A stretch of 5,687 bases of DNA from Gammaproteobacteria bacterium (lineage in GTDB: Bacteria > Pseudomonadota > Gammaproteobacteria > Competibacterales > Competibacteraceae). The first letter of the stretch is position 1. Each line of letters begins with the position of its first letter. The stretch lies in assembly GCA_003562535.1 (NCBI GenBank), contig PWUP01000030.1, forward strand, positions 1 to 5,687, given 5' to 3'. The notes under the pieces were generated by a model. The model had not been told where the DNA came from. It searched no databases and was given only the letters and a program-made list of their open reading frames with translations. Positions 5,626-5,687 of the stretch are shown here, in pieces. Both the position numbers and the translations under genes were made by a program.

Positions 5626-5687
5626 AATCGTTATTGACACATCGGTTTTAGTTGCCGCCGCACGTTCCAGGCAAGGTGCCAGTTTCG
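5621..5687 (+). CDS. PIN-domain toxin-like protein, N-terminal 22 codons (runs off the right edge)
   Basis: ATG 5621 opens a frame reading MRIVIDTSVLVAA then ARSRQGASF to the window end. This is the characteristic first strand of PIN-domain ribonucleases of the COG1569 type (annotated as PIN-family toxin components of toxin-antitoxin systems): hydrophobic strand, then the first metal-binding aspartate (D6) in the IDTSVLVAA motif. Active members cleave RNA with a cluster of acidic residues, the rest of which would lie beyond the window. An in-frame ATG at 5552 would add 23 residues, but that extension does not look conserved and 5621 gives the usual family start. No antitoxin gene is recognisable in the 87 bases upstream; it may lie downstream or have been lost. 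Family assignment is fairly sure despite the short length; toxin activity is inferred. Confidence 0.72.
   Translation, partial: MRIVIDTSVLVAAARSRQGASF

Overview
The window looks like part of a cell-surface polysaccharide (O-antigen or capsule type) locus of a gammaproteobacterium, running into a short accessory stretch on its right side. The taxon is an inference from moderate base composition, glutamine-rich proteins and the mix of families; nothing in the window identifies the species.

Bases 1-4849 hold four genes on the + strand, packed as one operon: a 1-base stop/start overlap, then a 1-base gap, then a 32-base gap. In order they are: (1) the C-terminal end of a coiled-coil protein closing with two FDxxWYL-type modules; (2) an FkbM-like methyltransferase domain fused to a long coiled coil that carries an internal duplication; (3) a family 2 glycosyltransferase with one FDxxWYL module at its N-terminus; (4) a three-part protein made of a class I SAM methyltransferase, a P-loop kinase-like domain and a C-terminal GGW-type beta-rich module. 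Glycosyl transfer, methyl transfer, a probable phosphotransferase and long coiled coils together recall chain-capping and chain-length systems such as WbdD of E. coli O9a. The kinase fold and the gene arrangement are different here, so the parallel is a hypothesis.

Bases 4850-5005 hold no gene, only a degenerate palindromic element. From 5006 the content changes. First comes a truncated AAA-ATPase-like/PD-(D/E)XK family gene of 175 codons that stops soon after its Walker B motif. After 87 bases without a convincing gene, the first 22 codons of a PIN-family toxin-like protein run off the right edge. A near-perfect 28-base palindrome covers the predicted -10 box and the start codon of the PIN gene, which suggests autoregulation and a very short or absent 5' leader.

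The observations most worth following are the methyltransferase/P-loop/GGW fusion, the 49-residue (seven-heptad) in-register duplication in the coiled coil, the sharing of the FDxxWYL module between neighbouring genes, and the palindrome over the PIN start.
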